In this document: positions 36,501 through 45,392 of the stretch, in pieces
How positions within the stretch are numbered: the stretch's first letter is position 1
How the letters are laid out: every line of letters begins with the position of its first letter
NCBI GenBank assembly: GCA_947650365.1
Contig: OX393552.1
Coordinates: forward strand, 49,995,873 to 50,059,872
From: Chamaelirium japonicum
Taxonomy: Eukaryota > Streptophyta > Magnoliopsida > Liliales > Melanthiaceae
Direction: 5' to 3'
Length of the DNA: 64,000 nucleotides
Notes under the pieces: generated by a model
Told to the model about the DNA's origin: nothing
Seen by the model: the letters and a program-made list of their open reading frames with translations, nothing else
Database searches by the model: none
Position numbers and translations under genes: made by a program

Positions 36501-37623
36501 GGATCCTATTCTCTCTTGTTTATTTCTTGATCATATCTTATACCCACTTTGCCAGCTATTCTACAGTCGAAGAAGTATGCCCCTGCATCCGATGACTCGT
36601 AGGTAGTGCAATGAATATTTAAGCAACTATATTTATTTACTAACCACTAAGGGGAAAAAAAGTAAAGATCTGTCGACAACGATCCAGTTTCACATTGTTT
36701 GGAATGATTATTAATCGAATCAGAACTCAGAAGGATATGCATACCCCTGTCCTTACATCATTACTCTTATTCTGATATGTTAACTACCTTCATTTACATC
36801 TCTATGGATGTTTTATCTTCCATTAAGTTCTTAAGTTCTGTAGTGTTGGCAAACCTTCCAATCAGGTAGCTTGTACATTATCTGATGCGTAGTTCGAAAA
36901 ATCGAAATATCTCGTGATATTTCACAAAATATTTCGTTTTTTTCATGGGTAAATTACACTTTGCCCCCCTGAAGTTTAGCTCAAAAACACTTAACCCGCC
37001 TGTAGTTTATTTTGTTCCAAATTGCTCCCTAAAGTTTGAAATGTTATCAAAATACCCCCTTTTGTCAACTACTTAATTTTCTGAGTTGGTAATTTTTATC
37101 TGATCAAAATTGAATTGAAGGGGATAAAATGTAGGGTAAGTGTTTTTGAGCTAAACTTCAGGCGGCCAAAGTGTAATTTATCTTTTTTTCAATTGATGGA
37201 AGTTATTAGAGAAGACATGAAAAAAATTTGATTGACAACAGATATAGCCCTAAATGACGAAGAAGGATTCATAATGCTGACCCCAAATAGATGGGACATG
37301 GCTTGATGGTTATGGTTTATATACATACCGAAACAGCATATTTTGAGAAATATTGCAATATTACACAAAATCTGCCATTTCTGAGATGTCGAAACGATGG
37401 CTGAACCCTAAATTTCAAACCTTGATCTGACCTTACGTTAAGTTCAATTTCTTTTTAATCCGTGTTTTGGGTGGTGTTGCAGAAGAATGCAATGCTCGCG
37501 GGTGTCATAACGGGGGCGCTGATATCCGCCGCCACCAACAAGGGCGGAGAGAAGGTGATCAAGGATGCTATCACGGGAGGTGCCGTGGCGACCGCTGCCG
37601 AGTTCATCAACTTCTACACTTAA
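21544..37623 (+). CDS. OEP16-1: Outer envelope pore protein 16, OEP16-1 type (146 aa, six exons)
   Basis: Plastid outer-envelope channel of the Tim17/Tim22/Tim23 (PRAT) superfamily, linked to amino-acid passage and reported in precursor import. I assembled exons 21544-21657, 21752-21803, 22735-22766, 24624-24657, 24772-24839 and 37483-37623. All five introns are GT-AG, phases agree, and the product is 146 residues, the length known for pea OEP16. Diagnostic stretches: FVIDMGNPFLNRTVDGFLKI in exon 1, LKRMCKEGAYWG across exons 4-5, VAGVYVGMEYGVERTRGTRDW in exon 5, and GALISAATNK and ATAAEFINFYT in exon 6. Glycine/alanine-rich helices fit four membrane spans. Exon 6 lies beyond a 12,643-bp intron that contains a Copia element and other repeats. 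No frame break was found, so the gene looks functional if the long intron is spliced. Confidence 0.92.
23121..23876. repeat. Direct repeat pair (~165 bp) in OEP16 intron 3
   Basis: Blocks starting near 23121 and 23718 share 'cttttttcgtatgacttgca', 'gagacacctagcaaatat', 'gatttctcatg' and 'tgtggaatgga(a/c)cctgtgttag'. They are about 600 bp apart. Neither arm nor the spacer shows a recognisable gene. The layout could reflect a decayed element with terminal direct repeats or a local duplication. Confidence 0.7.
25281..25990. mobile_element. Palindrome-array element, copy C (inverted) in OEP16 intron 5
   Basis: Carries 'tacagtgatttcact' palindromes (about 25550-25770) interleaved with 'gagtatcaatt' and 'ggtactcttaccaaa'. 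It then has, in reverse orientation, the body of the family: 'tcatttaaaggattgaaaaa', 'gtcaacattttcag', 'ggacttgctat' and 'gggagggac'. This is the inverse of the order at 6925-7080, so it is the same family on the other strand. Confidence 0.6.
25991..29449. other. OEP16 intron 5, left part: no gene recognised
   Basis: AT-rich to about 27,290, with nothing identified. 27,770-28,265 holds two diverged copies of a ~150-bp phrase (ggctccatgcggctgaggga against ctccgggctaagggatatgc) and two C runs (28154-28171 and 28237-28250). 28,560-29,074 has two short plus-strand frames (61 and 83 aa) without recognisable domains. Because a Gypsy integrase remnant follows on the same strand, this may be decayed retroelement sequence. 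Confidence 0.4.
29450..29566 (+). pseudogene. Gypsy-type integrase fragment
   Basis: One frame gives ILAATYYFSSWAEAIPLKEV followed by TADAIRIIRK and a stop. This matches the integrase core signature of plant Ty3/Gypsy elements (usually D-Y-F-S-K-W-A-E-A-I-P-L). The aspartate normally seen before YFS is replaced here by tyrosine, so the fragment is non-functional. No other Gypsy domains were recognised nearby. Confidence 0.8.
29639..29779 (-). repeat. Copia 1, downstream (3') LTR, 141 bp
   Basis: Begins TGTTAGGAGATGACGGC and ends TACATTAACA. It differs from the partner LTR at 34921-35061 at about seven positions by eye (for example acggct/acgact, aaaatg/agaatg, cccaat/cgcaat, atgtat/atatat). 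Confidence 0.92.
29793..34210 (-). pseudogene. Copia 1 pol polyprotein, broken
   Basis: In translation order: protease WIFDSGASYHLT (near 33,830); integrase zinc region LWHRRLGH...CTGCRLAK and core with HSDIW, FRSDCAKEYL and QNGVAERKHRH (33,600-32,880); post-integrase FGCTCFVLLPPHER; a proline-rich linker interrupted by the hAT-like insert; RT WKIFK-type start with GFSQEYGIDYKETFAPVAR, then LLYVDDMIITG (about 30,720); RNase H AYSDADWAG and FCDNRSAIQIA, ending at 29793. Frames shift at about 31,040 and 30,170, an internal stop separates integrase from the post-integrase region near 32,877, and the catalytic SDNGGEY motif is degraded to SDCAKEY. A zinc-knuckle gag was not found intact. Confidence 0.88.
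31334..32064. mobile_element. hAT-like non-autonomous element (731 bp) inside Copia 1
   Basis: Flanked by a perfect 8-bp duplication GTATAGCA (31326-31333 and 32065-32072). The second Copia copy has no insertion at the matching position (near 63,000-63,015), which confirms the limits. Termini are CTATGCAGTCAAAGT and, inverted, CTATGCTATCAAAGT. Sub-terminal regions are packed with ggactagtcgg repeats in both orientations. There is no transposase. The 8-bp duplication and sub-terminal repeats fit the hAT superfamily. Confidence 0.88.
34921..35061 (-). repeat. Copia 1, upstream (5') LTR, 141 bp
   Basis: Same length and ends as 29639-29779. On the minus strand it is followed directly by the tRNA-Met-like primer site, which fixes the element's orientation. 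Confidence 0.92.
35062..36924. repeat. Tandem duplication (~930 bp) in OEP16 intron 5; copy 1 hit by Copia 1
   Basis: Copy 2 (35990-36924) begins agctatataaattctttag. Copy 1 is split: its first 14 bp (agctatataaattc) lie left of the Copia element at 29625-29638, and the rest runs from 35062 to 35989. Both copies share long stretches such as 'ccaagtatttgcaa', 'gcacacacattaa', 'ggacggggt(c/t)caatatcttc' and 'tctgatgc(a/g)tagttcgaaa'. No coding frame was recognised. Confidence 0.9.
36946..37182. mobile_element. Mutator-like MITE (237 bp)
   Basis: Inverted termini of about 45 bp: gggtaaattacactttgccc and onward on the left, the inverse of gataaattacactttggccg on the right, both continuing 'ctgaagtttagctcaaaaac'. 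A perfect 9-bp duplication TTTTTTTCA flanks it (36937-36945 and 37183-37191), the length typical of Mutator-like elements. It lies 300 bp upstream of OEP16 exon 6. Confidence 0.85.
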
Positions 37624-38002
37624 AAAGGACTGGGAATCAGATGGCATGCAAATCCCGGGCCGAACCCATTTCGAGTAATTCAATAATGTTATGTTTCTGC
37701 TGCATCACCAAACAGGTAAATTCCGTGATGTTTTCTTTTTGGATGTCCAACGAGGGATCAGAATCGGGTATCGAGTTGCCGATTTAGGTTTTGTAAGCCG
37801 GTCTTTTTACCAACTATGTGAAGCTTGAATTACGCCTGTTGAGTGAGTGTTAGCAAGCCCGTTCTCATTATACCCCTTTAAATGGATGACATGGCACACT
37901 ACGATTGGGCCGGGAGCAAGCACAGCAAAAATGCACTCCTAATGAATTCTCAGTGACTGATGTTACCCACCAGGGGAAGGGGGAGTTGGCAAAGCAACTG
38001 AT

Positions 38003-38067
<65 letters not shown>

Positions 38068-38504
38068 TTTCAAGGGGGAGTTAACAAGCAGACCTCTAGG
38101 AGGCGCCATAGGCCGGTGCAAACCCAAAACCGCCCCACCGGCGGGGAGAACAAGGAGGCACAAACACATTGGGAAGGAGAAGGAAGAGGAGAGGTGCTTT
38201 GATGGAGGAAGGGGAGTCGTCAACGGTGGGGAAGAGAGTAAATGAGGAAGGCAGGGGACACGGAGGTGGACTTGGTTCCACCGACGTTGCGGATGGATCA
38301 CACTTGGTTTATGGTATCAATGTGCGCATCCACTGCCTACCGTAGCCAACTTCAAATGCCAAAACCGCAGAGGATCTGAACTTTTATTAGTATGAGGCCT
38401 AACATATGCATCCTATCATATGCTGCCACCTCAGCTCAAGCGGCCTAGTATTGTTCATTAGTCGAACGCAAATCTTCTATTGCATTTGCCAAAAAAAAAA
38501 AAAA
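37624..38504. other. OEP16 3' flank with CT microsatellite
   Basis: Contains the 3' untranslated sequence of OEP16 and a pure (CT)n tract of 60 bases at 38005-38064. Around 37,850-37,930 a phrase (cattataccccttta...gacatggcacactacgattg) matches the promoter region of the F-box copies (near 4000 and 11,180), so a short dispersed repeat is shared. No further gene was recognised. Confidence 0.6.
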
Positions 38505-39050
38505 GGGGGAAATGTGTGGGCGGTCCTTGACGACAGATCGTTTCGGTGAATAGGACCTGCCTAAGTTTAATTTAGCGTAAGGCCCCCAACTTCTCTTCAG
38601 AAACTAAAAATTACCCTCATCTCTCATCTGCTCTCCTCTCATATCTCTCGAGCGCAATCCGTTGCTCGTCACAGCCTCAGTCCCTGGCCAAAAGATCGAA
38701 TACGACCTCGAGTCACGATGGCTAAGGCGGCGTAAGCAACAACAATGGCAGGTGCGGGCAACAGAGGTGAACATGACCTCAAGGTGAGTTGCTCATTGTC
38801 GTCGGGCAGCGGAGACGAGTGGGTATGGTTAGAATTCGGTTTAGATCCTAGGTCTAGGGTTCATCCCATGTCCCATAGATCTTGGGTTTATGGTTGGGTT
38901 TAAGTTCAATCCGATGGTAACGAGCAGTGGTTCGGTTTGCCGGTTTAGTAGTATGAGAAAAAAAATTGAAATGTTGTGGAGGATATTTTCATTCACAGTA
39001 TTTCAAAGTCTTAGGCTAAATCAGATCCTATGTCGTGAAAGCTCACTAAG
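38505..39050. mobile_element. TIR element family R, copy 3
   Basis: Opens 'gggggaaatgtgtgggcggt' and keeps 'gacagatcgtttcggtgaat', 'ttctcttcagaaac', 'gcagcggagacgagtgggta' and a 'ttgtggaggatattttcatt' tail. These are collinear with 19969-20443. The right end is degraded. Confidence 0.55.
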
Positions 39051-39388
39051 TCTGCTTGATCATCCGCCCCACAAACCACAGCTGTTCATTACACCCTAGC
39101 CCGATAGCTCGATGCACTCCACCCCAATCGTCAAGTAAATCCAACAGTTGTGGTAAGCAGCAGGCGGCGACATTTAATCGCAGCAAAAGATTTGTGTTAG
39201 CCTCACCACAGGAAAAAATTTCAGCACATCCTGCGTACGCTACAATCATTGCCCAGAACCAATCAGCACGCTACAAATGCTGAGAACCACTACTCCTTAT
39301 GCTGGGGCCTACTAACTCATGTCTCTTGAGTGGAAGCCCCTTGAAAAGAAAATAAATAAATAAATAAAGGGGAAGAAAGATAGGAATA

Positions 39389-42277
39389 ATGGCCATGTTG
39401 GTCCAACCCGCCTGCTGCTGCATCCCTCCACGTCAGCTTCTATCCACCTGCAGCGACGGAGCAAAACAAAGCTGGCCCCCTTCTCGACCCGCCGCCGTTC
39501 CACCGAAGACCATCCCAACCGCCAACCCATCACTCTACCAAGAGATCACCTGTCTCTGCACCTCCGGCGGCCTCAACGATGCTCTCCGCCTCCTCCTCTC
39601 CTCGGACCCGGCCTCACATGCCGACGCCATTGGCGCCCTCGTCGCCGCCTGCTCCTCCTCCGGGGAGCTCGGCATCGGGCGGCGCCTCCACCAGCTCATC
39701 TCCTCGTCTCCCCAGCTCATGGGCAACCGCTTCCTCACCACCCGCCTCCTCACCATGTACTCCACCTGCGGCTCCCCCTCCGACGCCCGCCGCTTCTTCA
39801 AATCCCTCCCCCACCGGAATCTGTTCCAGTGGAACGCCATGATCAGTGGGTACGCCCGCAACAAGCTCTGGGACGAATCCCTATCACTTTTCTCCCAGTT
39901 GTTGTCGGATTCCGACCTCAAGCCCGATAACTTCACCCTCCCCTGTGTTCTAAAGTCCTGCGCAGGCCTCTCGGACGTCGAGGTCGGGAAGACGGTGCAT
40001 GGCGTTGCCATGAAGATGAGCTTGAGCTCCGATGTCTATGTCTGCAATTCATTGATATCGATGTATGGAAAGTGTGGTTGTATCGACGAAGCGGTTCTTG
40101 TGTTTGAGGTTATGCCGGATAGGAACCTGGTCTCTTGGAACACTCTGATGTGTGAGCTTTCGGAAAATGGGTTGGTGCAAAGGGGTTTCGACTTGTTTGG
40201 GGAGATGATGGTGGCTGGTGAAGGATGCAATGCGCCCGACGATGCGACACTGGTGACGGTGCTGCCCATGTGCGCGGGGGAGGGCTGGCTCGAGATGGGG
40301 AGATTGGTGCATGGGTTGTCAGTGAAATTGAGTTTGGATCATGAGCTGAGAATCAGCAATGCGTTGATCGATATGTATGCGAAATGTGGATGCTTGGTCG
40401 AGTCTCGGCACCTGTTTCATAAGGCCCCTGAAAGGAATGTGGTTTCTTGGAACGCCATGATCGCTGGGTTCGCGAGGAATGGAGACGTCGATGAGGCATT
40501 TGGTCTTCTGCGCGAGATGTGGTTAGTGGACGGATTAAAGGCGGATGAAATCACTGTCTTGAATGTTCTGCCAGCTTGTTTGGAGCCATCGGAGCTACTG
40601 AACGTGAAAGAACTCCATGGATATGTCATCAGAAATAGATTGGAGGGCAACGATTTGGTACCAAATTCTCTGATCGCGGCCTATGCAAAATGTGGTTCGC
40701 TGGAGTCTGCGGAGCATGTGTTCGATGGCACTGTCATTAAGACGGTCAGCTTGTGGAATGCAATCATCGGTGGTTATGCACAGAATGGAGACTCGAAGAG
40801 GGCGATAGGTTTATTTCTCCAGATGACATTTTCGGGCTTGGAACCCGATTGGTTTAGCATCGGCAGCGTGCTCCTGGCTTGCACCAATCTAAAATATCTT
40901 CAGCATGGAAGGTCAATTCATGGTTTTGTTCAGAGGAATGGACTGGAAAAGGATTCATTCATTAGGGTTTCACTGATCTCGTTCTATGTTCAATGCGGAG
41001 AAGCATCGGCAGCGAGGGTCTTGTTCGATGCGATGGAGGAAAAAGATCTGGTATCTTGGAATGCCATGATTGCTGGGCACTCTCAGAACGGGCTACCGGA
41101 GGAGTCTCTCCATCTTTTTTGTCAAATGCAACAAGATGGGTACTCACCTTCCATGATCGCTACGATGAGTGCCCTCATGGCCTGCTCTCAGTTATCAGCT
41201 CTGCGGCTAGGAAAAGAGATGCATTGCTTCGCATTAAAAGCCAACTACAGCGAGGATGTGTTCGTTGGCAGCTCGATCATAGACATGTACGCAAAGTGCG
41301 GCTCGATAGAGCAATCCCGCGATTTCTTCGAGAGGATGGAGGACAAAGACGTGGTTTCGTGGACGGTAATGATCATGGGTTATGGCATCCATGGGTGTGG
41401 GTATGAGTCTGTCGAACTGTTCGATAGGATGCAGAGCGAAGGCCTGAAGCCCGACGCTTTCACATTTCTTGGTATTCTAATGGCGTGTTGCCACTCTGGA
41501 TTCGTAGAAGAGGGCCTCAAGTACTTCGATGAGATGAGGAAGAAGCACGGCGTGGAGCCAAAACTGGAGCACTATGCATGCGTTGCCGATATGCTTGGTC
41601 GGTCTGGAAATGTGGCTGATGCAGCGAGGCTCATCGAGGAGATGCCAGGAGAGGCTGACGGAAGAATGTGGGGAGCTTTGCTCGGTGCCTGTAGAATTCA
41701 CGGTGATATAAGCTTGGGAGAGAAGGTCGCTGCGAAGCTGTTAGAGCTGGAGCCTGACAAGGCCGAGCATTATGTCTTAGCTTCGAATCTGTTTGCCGAA
41801 TCAGGGAGGTGGGACGATGTGAGAAGAGTGAGGAAGAAATTGAAGGAGAGTGGCCTGCGAAAGGAACCGGGTTGCAGCTGGATCAATTTGGGCGGTAAAG
41901 TTTATAAGTTCATGGTGGGGGATAACAGGCTTCCGGATTCCGATGAGGTCTCGAGAATGTGGGGTGTTCTGGAGGAGAAGATACGGAGGATTGGGTACGT
42001 GCCAGATACGGGGTCGGTGCTGCACGAACTGGAGGAGGAGGAGAAGGTGGAGGTCCTGCGGGGCCACAGCGAGAAGCAGGCGATTTCATTTGGGCTGCTG
42101 AGGATGAGCCGGGGGGCGAAAGTTATCAGGGTGTACAAGAACATTCGGATGTGCCGGGACTGCCACAGTGCCGCCAAGCTGGTGTCGAAGGTGTCGGAGA
42201 GGGAGATTGTGGTGAGGGACAACAAGCGGTTCCACCACTTCAGAGATGGCTCCTGCTCTTGCGCCGATTACTGGTAA
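39389..42277 (+). CDS. Pentatricopeptide repeat protein, PLS-E-DYW class (962 aa)
   Basis: Predicted organelle RNA-editing factor: the PPR array binds an RNA site and the DYW domain is the cytidine deaminase. It is a single uninterrupted exon, usual for this family. The first ~45 residues are Ser/Pro/Ala-rich and may be a plastid or mitochondrial transit peptide. PLS-type repeats fill about residues 70-760 (NSLISMYGKCG, NALIDMYAKCG, SWNAMIAGF and similar). The E region follows (GACRIHGDISLGEKVAAKLL, then EPGCSWI). The DYW domain has the zinc/catalytic signature HSE at 893-895 and CRDC at 922-925, and ends DYW at 960-962. The C-terminal half resembles Arabidopsis At1g18485 as I recall it; orthology is inference. 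In-frame stops lie just upstream of the ATG. Confidence 0.93.
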   Translation: MAMLVQPACCCIPPRQLLSTCSDGAKQSWPPSRPAAVPPKTIPTANPSLYQEITCLCTSGGLNDALRLLLSSDPASHADAIGALVAACSSSGELGIGRRLHQLISSSPQLMGNRFLTTRLLTMYSTCGSPSDARRFFKSLPHRNLFQWNAMISGYARNKLWDESLSLFSQLLSDSDLKPDNFTLPCVLKSCAGLSDVEVGKTVHGVAMKMSLSSDVYVCNSLISMYGKCGCIDEAVLVFEVMPDRNLVSWNTLMCELSENGLVQRGFDLFGEMMVAGEGCNAPDDATLVTVLPMCAGEGWLEMGRLVHGLSVKLSLDHELRISNALIDMYAKCGCLVESRHLFHKAPERNVVSWNAMIAGFARNGDVDEAFGLLREMWLVDGLKADEITVLNVLPACLEPSELLNVKELHGYVIRNRLEGNDLVPNSLIAAYAKCGSLESAEHVFDGTVIKTVSLWNAIIGGYAQNGDSKRAIGLFLQMTFSGLEPDWFSIGSVLLACTNLKYLQHGRSIHGFVQRNGLEKDSFIRVSLISFYVQCGEASAARVLFDAMEEKDLVSWNAMIAGHSQNGLPEESLHLFCQMQQDGYSPSMIATMSALMACSQLSALRLGKEMHCFALKANYSEDVFVGSSIIDMYAKCGSIEQSRDFFERMEDKDVVSWTVMIMGYGIHGCGYESVELFDRMQSEGLKPDAFTFLGILMACCHSGFVEEGLKYFDEMRKKHGVEPKLEHYACVADMLGRSGNVADAARLIEEMPGEADGRMWGALLGACRIHGDISLGEKVAAKLLELEPDKAEHYVLASNLFAESGRWDDVRRVRKKLKESGLRKEPGCSWINLGGKVYKFMVGDNRLPDSDEVSRMWGVLEEKIRRIGYVPDTGSVLHELEEEEKVEVLRGHSEKQAISFGLLRMSRGAKVIRVYKNIRMCRDCHSAAKLVSKVSEREIVVRDNKRFHHFRDGSCSCADYW

Positions 42278-42917
42278 TTCTTGTCCATCTCTCCCATCTT
42301 TGTAATAATCTTGGCAAGAGAGAGTTGTCTACAGGACAAGTTATTGATGTTGATACAATACAAGAATGGTGATTCCCTCCATAGGACTTTTGAAAAGCCC
42401 AGCTTTTAAACCCTGCATGGCTCTTCAGACTCTCCTGTACTACACTTGCCTACCAAATCTGTAGCATTGCCATCAAATCTGGCTTCTGAGCCAGCCTTCT
42501 CGTCCTGCAACTCTGCTGTTGTCCCAATGCTCCTCTCATTACCCATTTAGTCATCCAGATTGGAAGCAATTAGAGATGTCTTGCTACTCATGCTCCGCTG
42601 CCACCTGATGGGTTTACTGACCTCCCCAATTCGCTCGATGCCAACACTTATTATCCATGAGACCATGCCTCTCCATTGGTTTCGGATGGGCCGGAGCACC
42701 CGCATGATGTGAGGGCGGAATTGGAGCCGACCAAGGAGCTCTTGGCCTGGTGGTACTTCCTCTCTCCCATGTTGGAGAGGTTCCCTGTTCGACACCCGGG
42801 CTGGATGCAGTGGAGCGAAGTTCCCCTCAAGACCGTTGTCCTTGTTTGTGCATGTGGATCCTGGAGATGTCATGTTCACGGTAAATGGAATTAACAAATA
42901 GCTGCTGCTGGCTCCCC
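42278..42917. other. 3' flank of the PPR gene; no gene recognised
   Basis: Contains the likely untranslated 3' region of the PPR gene, then 42,540-42,900, where short frames on both strands show no family resemblance. Confidence 0.4.
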
Positions 42918-43430
42918 CGTACGGATGGCAACGGTGCGGTTTCGGGTAAAACTGAAACCGCACAACACCGAACCGCCACACTGAAACCACACCGCAATGG
43001 TGCACAGTTATGTAAAACCGAAACCGCACCATGTGGTGCACCGCAATTTATCACTAAAATGGCCTAAACAGTAAGGTTTTATGCTGTTTTGGTCAAAACC
43101 GAAACCGCAACGGTACACCGAAAACCGAAATCGCATCGGGTAAAACTGAAACCGCACAACACCGAACCGCCACACTGAAACCACACCGCAATGGTGTACA
43201 GTTATGTAAAACCGAAACCGTACCATGTGGTGCACCGCAGTTTATCACTAAAATGGCCTAAACAGTAAGGTTTTATGCTGTTTTGGTCAAAACAGAAACC
43301 GCAACAGTACACCGAAAACCGAAATCGCACCGCACCGTGATAGTTTTATATTTTGGCAAACTAAAACCGCGCCATGCGATGTGGTTTACCGCGGTTTTCG
43401 GTTTTTAACCGCACCGTTGTCATCCCTACC
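42918..43430. mobile_element. TIR element with internal 194-bp tandem duplication
   Basis: Ends are inverted repeats: 'ggatggcaacggtgcggttt' on the left against the inverse of 'aaccgcaccgttgtcatcc' on the right. Internally a 194-bp unit (gggtaaaactgaaaccgcac...) is repeated at 42944 and 43138. The inner sequence is built of 'accgaaaccgcacc' variants. GGGATGGCAACGG-type termini occur in hAT-like MITEs. No clear 8-bp target duplication was found. Confidence 0.65.
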
Positions 43431-43956
43431 TCTCCTCGTGTTTGAGTTCATTGTTTGAAATTTTGGTAAGAGTTGGGACATTCTTTTATGTCTAATTGCA
43501 ATTAACCGGAAAAAAAAAACATTGGTTTTATATTAACGAAAGTTTATACATACCCCAGAAACTTGTACACAGACCCTATTTTCCATCAAACTGGAATACA
43601 CCATATTTTCTAGGATTATACCCCATTTTCATTATCAAAATACCTTTATCCCATCCACCCCACCCCCTGAATATACATTCCAATTAAACCCACCATTTCT
43701 CTTGAATATACCCCAATAATTAAACTGGCCACTCCCTTAACACCCCAGCCAAACCCCCTCATCCCTCTTGAACATACCCCTAGTACTGTTTGTATCTTGT
43801 AGCTTTTTTCTCATTTTTCATGTATACTTTGTAGCTTCAATACATAATCAACTTCATTTTTAACACTCAATGGCTATTGTTTGGCCATAGAAAAAAGAGC
43901 TAAAAGTGAAAAATGAAATTCATATGCCCAACACACACACACAAAGAGAGAGAGAG

Positions 43957-45183
43957 TGATGCAGACGAGCCACTACGTGCAGTTTTTCTACAGCTGATGG
44001 CGTAATTTCATCCGCGCCGGAGATCCAGGAACCCGATCGTCGATCCGTCTGCATCAGTGGAAAGCTTAATCGAAGCCCCACAGTTTTGGTTTTTACTTTA
44101 TTTCGATCCGACCAACGGATCTTTAGTTATTTCAGTTTTTATTTCTGGTTTGGGTAGGTGCGAGCCATGTTCGCATCCGGTTCGAGCCACAGATGCCGAA
44201 CTGACTCGTTTCTGTGTTTACTTTTTAGCCGTAGGATGTTAGGTTAGAATAGATCTCAATGGATGAGATTCGAAGGGAAATTAAAAAACCAAAAACCCTA
44301 GCCTAATCCCCACCCGACCGGCCCTCTCTCTCTCTCCCGCGAACATGCCCCGCGCGTCCCTCTCTCCCGCGCGTCCTCTCTCTCTCTCTCTACCCGACCG
44401 GCCCCTCTCTCTCTTCTTTCCTTTCCTTTTGTGCCTTGTGCCTTCATCCCCTATTTATTCTAAAAACCCTAATTGCAAGGGGAGATGAAATTGAAATTGA
44501 AACCCTAGATTGAAGAAGCGTGTGCGCTTGTTCGGTTATCCCTTCCGAAGAAATCCTCTCTGCTTCTTGTCTACTTCTTCCTTCCGCACGCTTCTACCCC
44601 GTCGCCCCGCTATTCATCCTTGGCTTCACGGAAGATCGACGTGGAGTGTCTTCTTCTTCAAGATCGTCGTCTCGGCTTCTTCACCCCGTCTTCTGGACCA
44701 CACCTCCCCCTTCCGCGCCATTCCTCTGCAACACGGAGTATCGGAAAGCTGCCGGCATTGACCTAAGCACGGTTTGGATTGTCCTCTGATTTTTTCATGT
44801 GATATTTTCCTTTCCAGTAACCGGCCTTGTTGCTGATTTTATGTTAGGATCCCTAAATTTCTGTTTTCCCGAGAGTCTCATCCATTAGGGTTTATTCGTT
44901 TAGGGTTTTACTTGTTCTTGAGACATTGGCTTATTCAATTTGAGATTGTGTTATGTGTCCTTGCTGGAATTCAGTTATGATAATCTGAAATTAATGTTCA
45001 TCTTGTCAGTTTCATTATTTCGTTAAATTAAATCTGATTGGGATTGAGTGGATGATGAATAGTGATTATAGCCTTTGCTGAAATCTGGTTTTAATGTGCT
45101 GAAATCTGATTTTATTGTTTAAATTCTGCACTTGGGTTAAATTAAGCATACGCATTCCATCTAGTTAGTAACAGATCCCATCA
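43957..45183 (+). repeat. gag-only element, LTR 1 (1,227 bp)
   Basis: Starts TGATGCAGACGAGCC and ends GATCCCATCA. It contains a CT-rich stretch (44320-44415) and a TATA-like 'cccctatttattc' near 44450. It is 2 bp shorter than the other two LTRs, in the CT run near 44,325-44,337. Confidence 0.92.
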
Positions 45184-45186
45184 AGT

Positions 45187-45198
45187 TGGTATCAGAGC
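45187..45198 (+). other. Primer-binding site, gag-only element unit 1
   Basis: tggtatcagagc, three bases after the LTR 1 end, is the standard complement of the plant initiator tRNA-Met 3' end. The same site follows LTR 2 near 48380-48391. Confidence 0.85.
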
Positions 45199-45392
45199 GC
45201 ACTAGCCGTCGCGTTCTTACGCAACGGCCGGTCCTCTTGCGTCATTGCATATTGAGTGTTTGCTGAATTTTTTTTTTGTTACCTTCTTTCATTTTAGTTA
45301 GCGCCTTGCATTCATTAGTAACACGCATCGCGTGAACGCATACATTTTAGGACCATCCCTTTTCTCTCTGTAGTGAGTCGATAGAATCTATA

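Noticed and set aside
42547-43041. 164-aa minus-strand frame
   Set aside because: Half of it translates the accgaaaccgcacc repeat element; no domain recognised in the remainder.
44510-44789. Short frames inside the LTRs (also at 47703 and 50896)
   Set aside because: They fall in the LTR leader, overlap each other, and show no family resemblance; repeated only because the LTR is repeated.
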